Source: Clostridiaceae bacterium (GTDB taxonomy: Bacteria > Bacillota > Clostridia > Acetivibrionales > DTU013). From it: 45,951 nt of DNA. This document shows, in pieces, positions 45,296-45,951 of this stretch (its first letter is position 1; the number at the start of each line of letters is the position of its first letter). Location of the stretch: the NCBI GenBank assembly GCA_012519745.1, contig JAAYPO010000028.1, positions 1-45,951 of the forward strand. Reading direction: 5' to 3'. The position numbers and the translations under genes are program-made. Below the pieces are notes generated by a model that was not told where the DNA came from, did no database searches, and worked only from the letters and a program-made list of their open reading frames with translations.

Positions 45296-45697
45296 TTATT
45301 GCTTTCTTATGTACTCACGCCAGTGCAGGTCGCCCCTCTCAAGACCTTTGATCAGGACTTCCGCTGTGGCGATATTGGTGGCAAAGGGTATATTGTTCAT
45401 GTCGCACAGCTTCAGCAGCGAATCGATGTCCGGTTCGTAAGCATGGGGATTCACAGGATCCCTTAGAAAAATGACCAGGTCCATCTCATTGAGCGACACC
45501 CTTGCTGCGATCTGCTGGGTCCCGCCCATGTGACCTGCCGAAAATCTGTATACCGGCAAGCCGGCCCCATCGGATATGAATGACGCTGTCGTACCGGTAG
45601 CATACAGGGAATGCTGCTGCAAAATAGCTTTATATGCTATGCACAGATCCACCATCAATTCTTTTTTATTGTCATGCGCTATGAGAACAATATTCAT
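45296..45697 (-). CDS. mgsA: Methylglyoxal synthase-like protein
   Basis: The 133-residue protein starts MNIVLIAHDNKK and has the MGS-domain phosphate-binding motifs LYATGTTASF and ATNIATAEVLI. His8 aligns with His19 of E. coli MgsA and Asp90 with Asp101. However the catalytic Asp71 of GGDQQ is Thr60 here (MGGTQQ), and His98 aligns with Tyr87 (PHAYEPD). Classical conversion of dihydroxyacetone phosphate to methylglyoxal is therefore uncertain. It follows minE by 16 bases, so it is in the min operon. An in-frame extension of 20 codons upstream overlaps minE. Confidence 0.85.
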   Translation of the reverse strand: MNIVLIAHDNKKELMVDLCIAYKAILQQHSLYATGTTASFISDGAGLPVYRFSAGHMGGTQQIAARVSLNEMDLVIFLRDPVNPHAYEPDIDSLLKLCDMNNIPFATNIATAEVLIKGLERGDLHWREYIRKQ

Positions 45698-45713
45698 AAG
45701 CAGCAAACTACCT

Positions 45714-45951
45714 TTATTTCCCGCTGTTTCTAATATTCTTGATCGGAATATTGGCATATAGTGCAGGTACTATACTTTCGCCGTCATCGCTCTTAGTCCT
45801 GGTAAGCTGTATATCCAATGCGCTTTCATCTACATCCATATAATTTGTGATCACCTTAATGATCTCGCTTTTGAGCATCTCCAGAAACTGCGGCGAAACG
45901 TTGGCTCGGTCATGTATCAATACCAGCTTCAGTCTATCCTTGGCAACATCC
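45714..45951 (-). CDS. minE: Cell division topological specificity factor MinE (5' end outside window)
   Basis: The frame enters from the right edge. The visible 78 residues include DVAKDRLKLVLIHDRANVSP and onward to SPQFLEMLKSEIIKVITNY, the typical MinE core, followed by the C-terminal dimer domain. MinE drives pole-to-pole MinD oscillation for division-site choice. An ATG at 45920 is internal, not the start. minD would be expected immediately beyond the window. Confidence 0.93.
   Translation of the reverse strand, partial: DVAKDRLKLVLIHDRANVSPQFLEMLKSEIIKVITNYMDVDESALDIQLTRTKSDDGESIVPALYANIPIKNIRNSGK

Overview
The window looks like chromosome of an endospore-forming, anaerobic Clostridia-type Bacillota. 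The evidence is a complete spoIIA-sigF-spoVA cluster, spoIVFA/spoIVFB, whiA, hprK and yvcK, an electron-bifurcating NfnAB pair, a V/A-type ATPase operon and Clostridia-style Shine-Dalgarno (SD) sites. TTG start codons are unusually frequent. I cannot name the genus from sequence alone. There is no prophage, CRISPR array, rRNA or full-size insertion sequence; the accessory content is intergenic repeats.

Layout. 1-228: four tandem 58-bp repeats cut by the window edge. 242-3377 (-): gap followed by a fused pgk-tpi gene, the middle of glycolysis. 3692-6383 (-): a DUF2156 protein, a PepT-like M20 peptidase and TrmL. 6509-11787 (+): glutamate dehydrogenase behind a consensus promoter, a 1062-residue protein joining a PEP-synthase-like ATP-grasp region to a nucleotidyltransferase domain, and a small secreted protein. 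11817-12064: predicted stem-loops and a 144-bp inverted-repeat element. 12113-13802 (-): a GH8 exo-oligoxylanase and a CheX-like protein. 13925-18469 (-): spoIIAA-spoIIAB-sigF-(small membrane ORF)-spoVAC-spoVAD-spoVAEb-spoVAEa behind a probable sigma-H promoter. 18546-26374 (-): hprK-PHP-murB-rapZ-yvcK-GH133 debranching enzyme-whiA, linking carbon control, wall precursor synthesis and glycogen use. 26443-27014: a dense intergenic repeat region. 27002-35835 (-): V/A-ATPase genes in transcription order H-I-K-E-C-F-A-B-D. 36102-36284 (-): two tRNA-Gly genes. 36417-36672: a second copy of the 144-bp element and a direct repeat. 36820-41246 (-): nfnA-nfnB and a sodium:solute symporter with its small partner. 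41463-42387 (+): metF with its own promoter. 42423-45951 (-): a membrane coiled-coil protein, spoIVFB, spoIVFA, an mgsA-like gene and the 3' part of minE.

Most protein-coding content is housekeeping or sporulation. The less ordinary signals are: (i) two 144-bp copies of a terminal-inverted-repeat element; (ii) a hairpin element beginning GTGTTT that recurs three times; (iii) a 41-bp repeat present in both orientations near hprK; (iv) long palindromic or REP-like elements at operon ends; (v) the ATP-grasp/nucleotidyltransferase fusion; (vi) an MgsA-like protein lacking two catalytic residues; (vii) a complete Na+-ligand signature in the ATPase K subunit; (viii) a PGK-TIM fusion.
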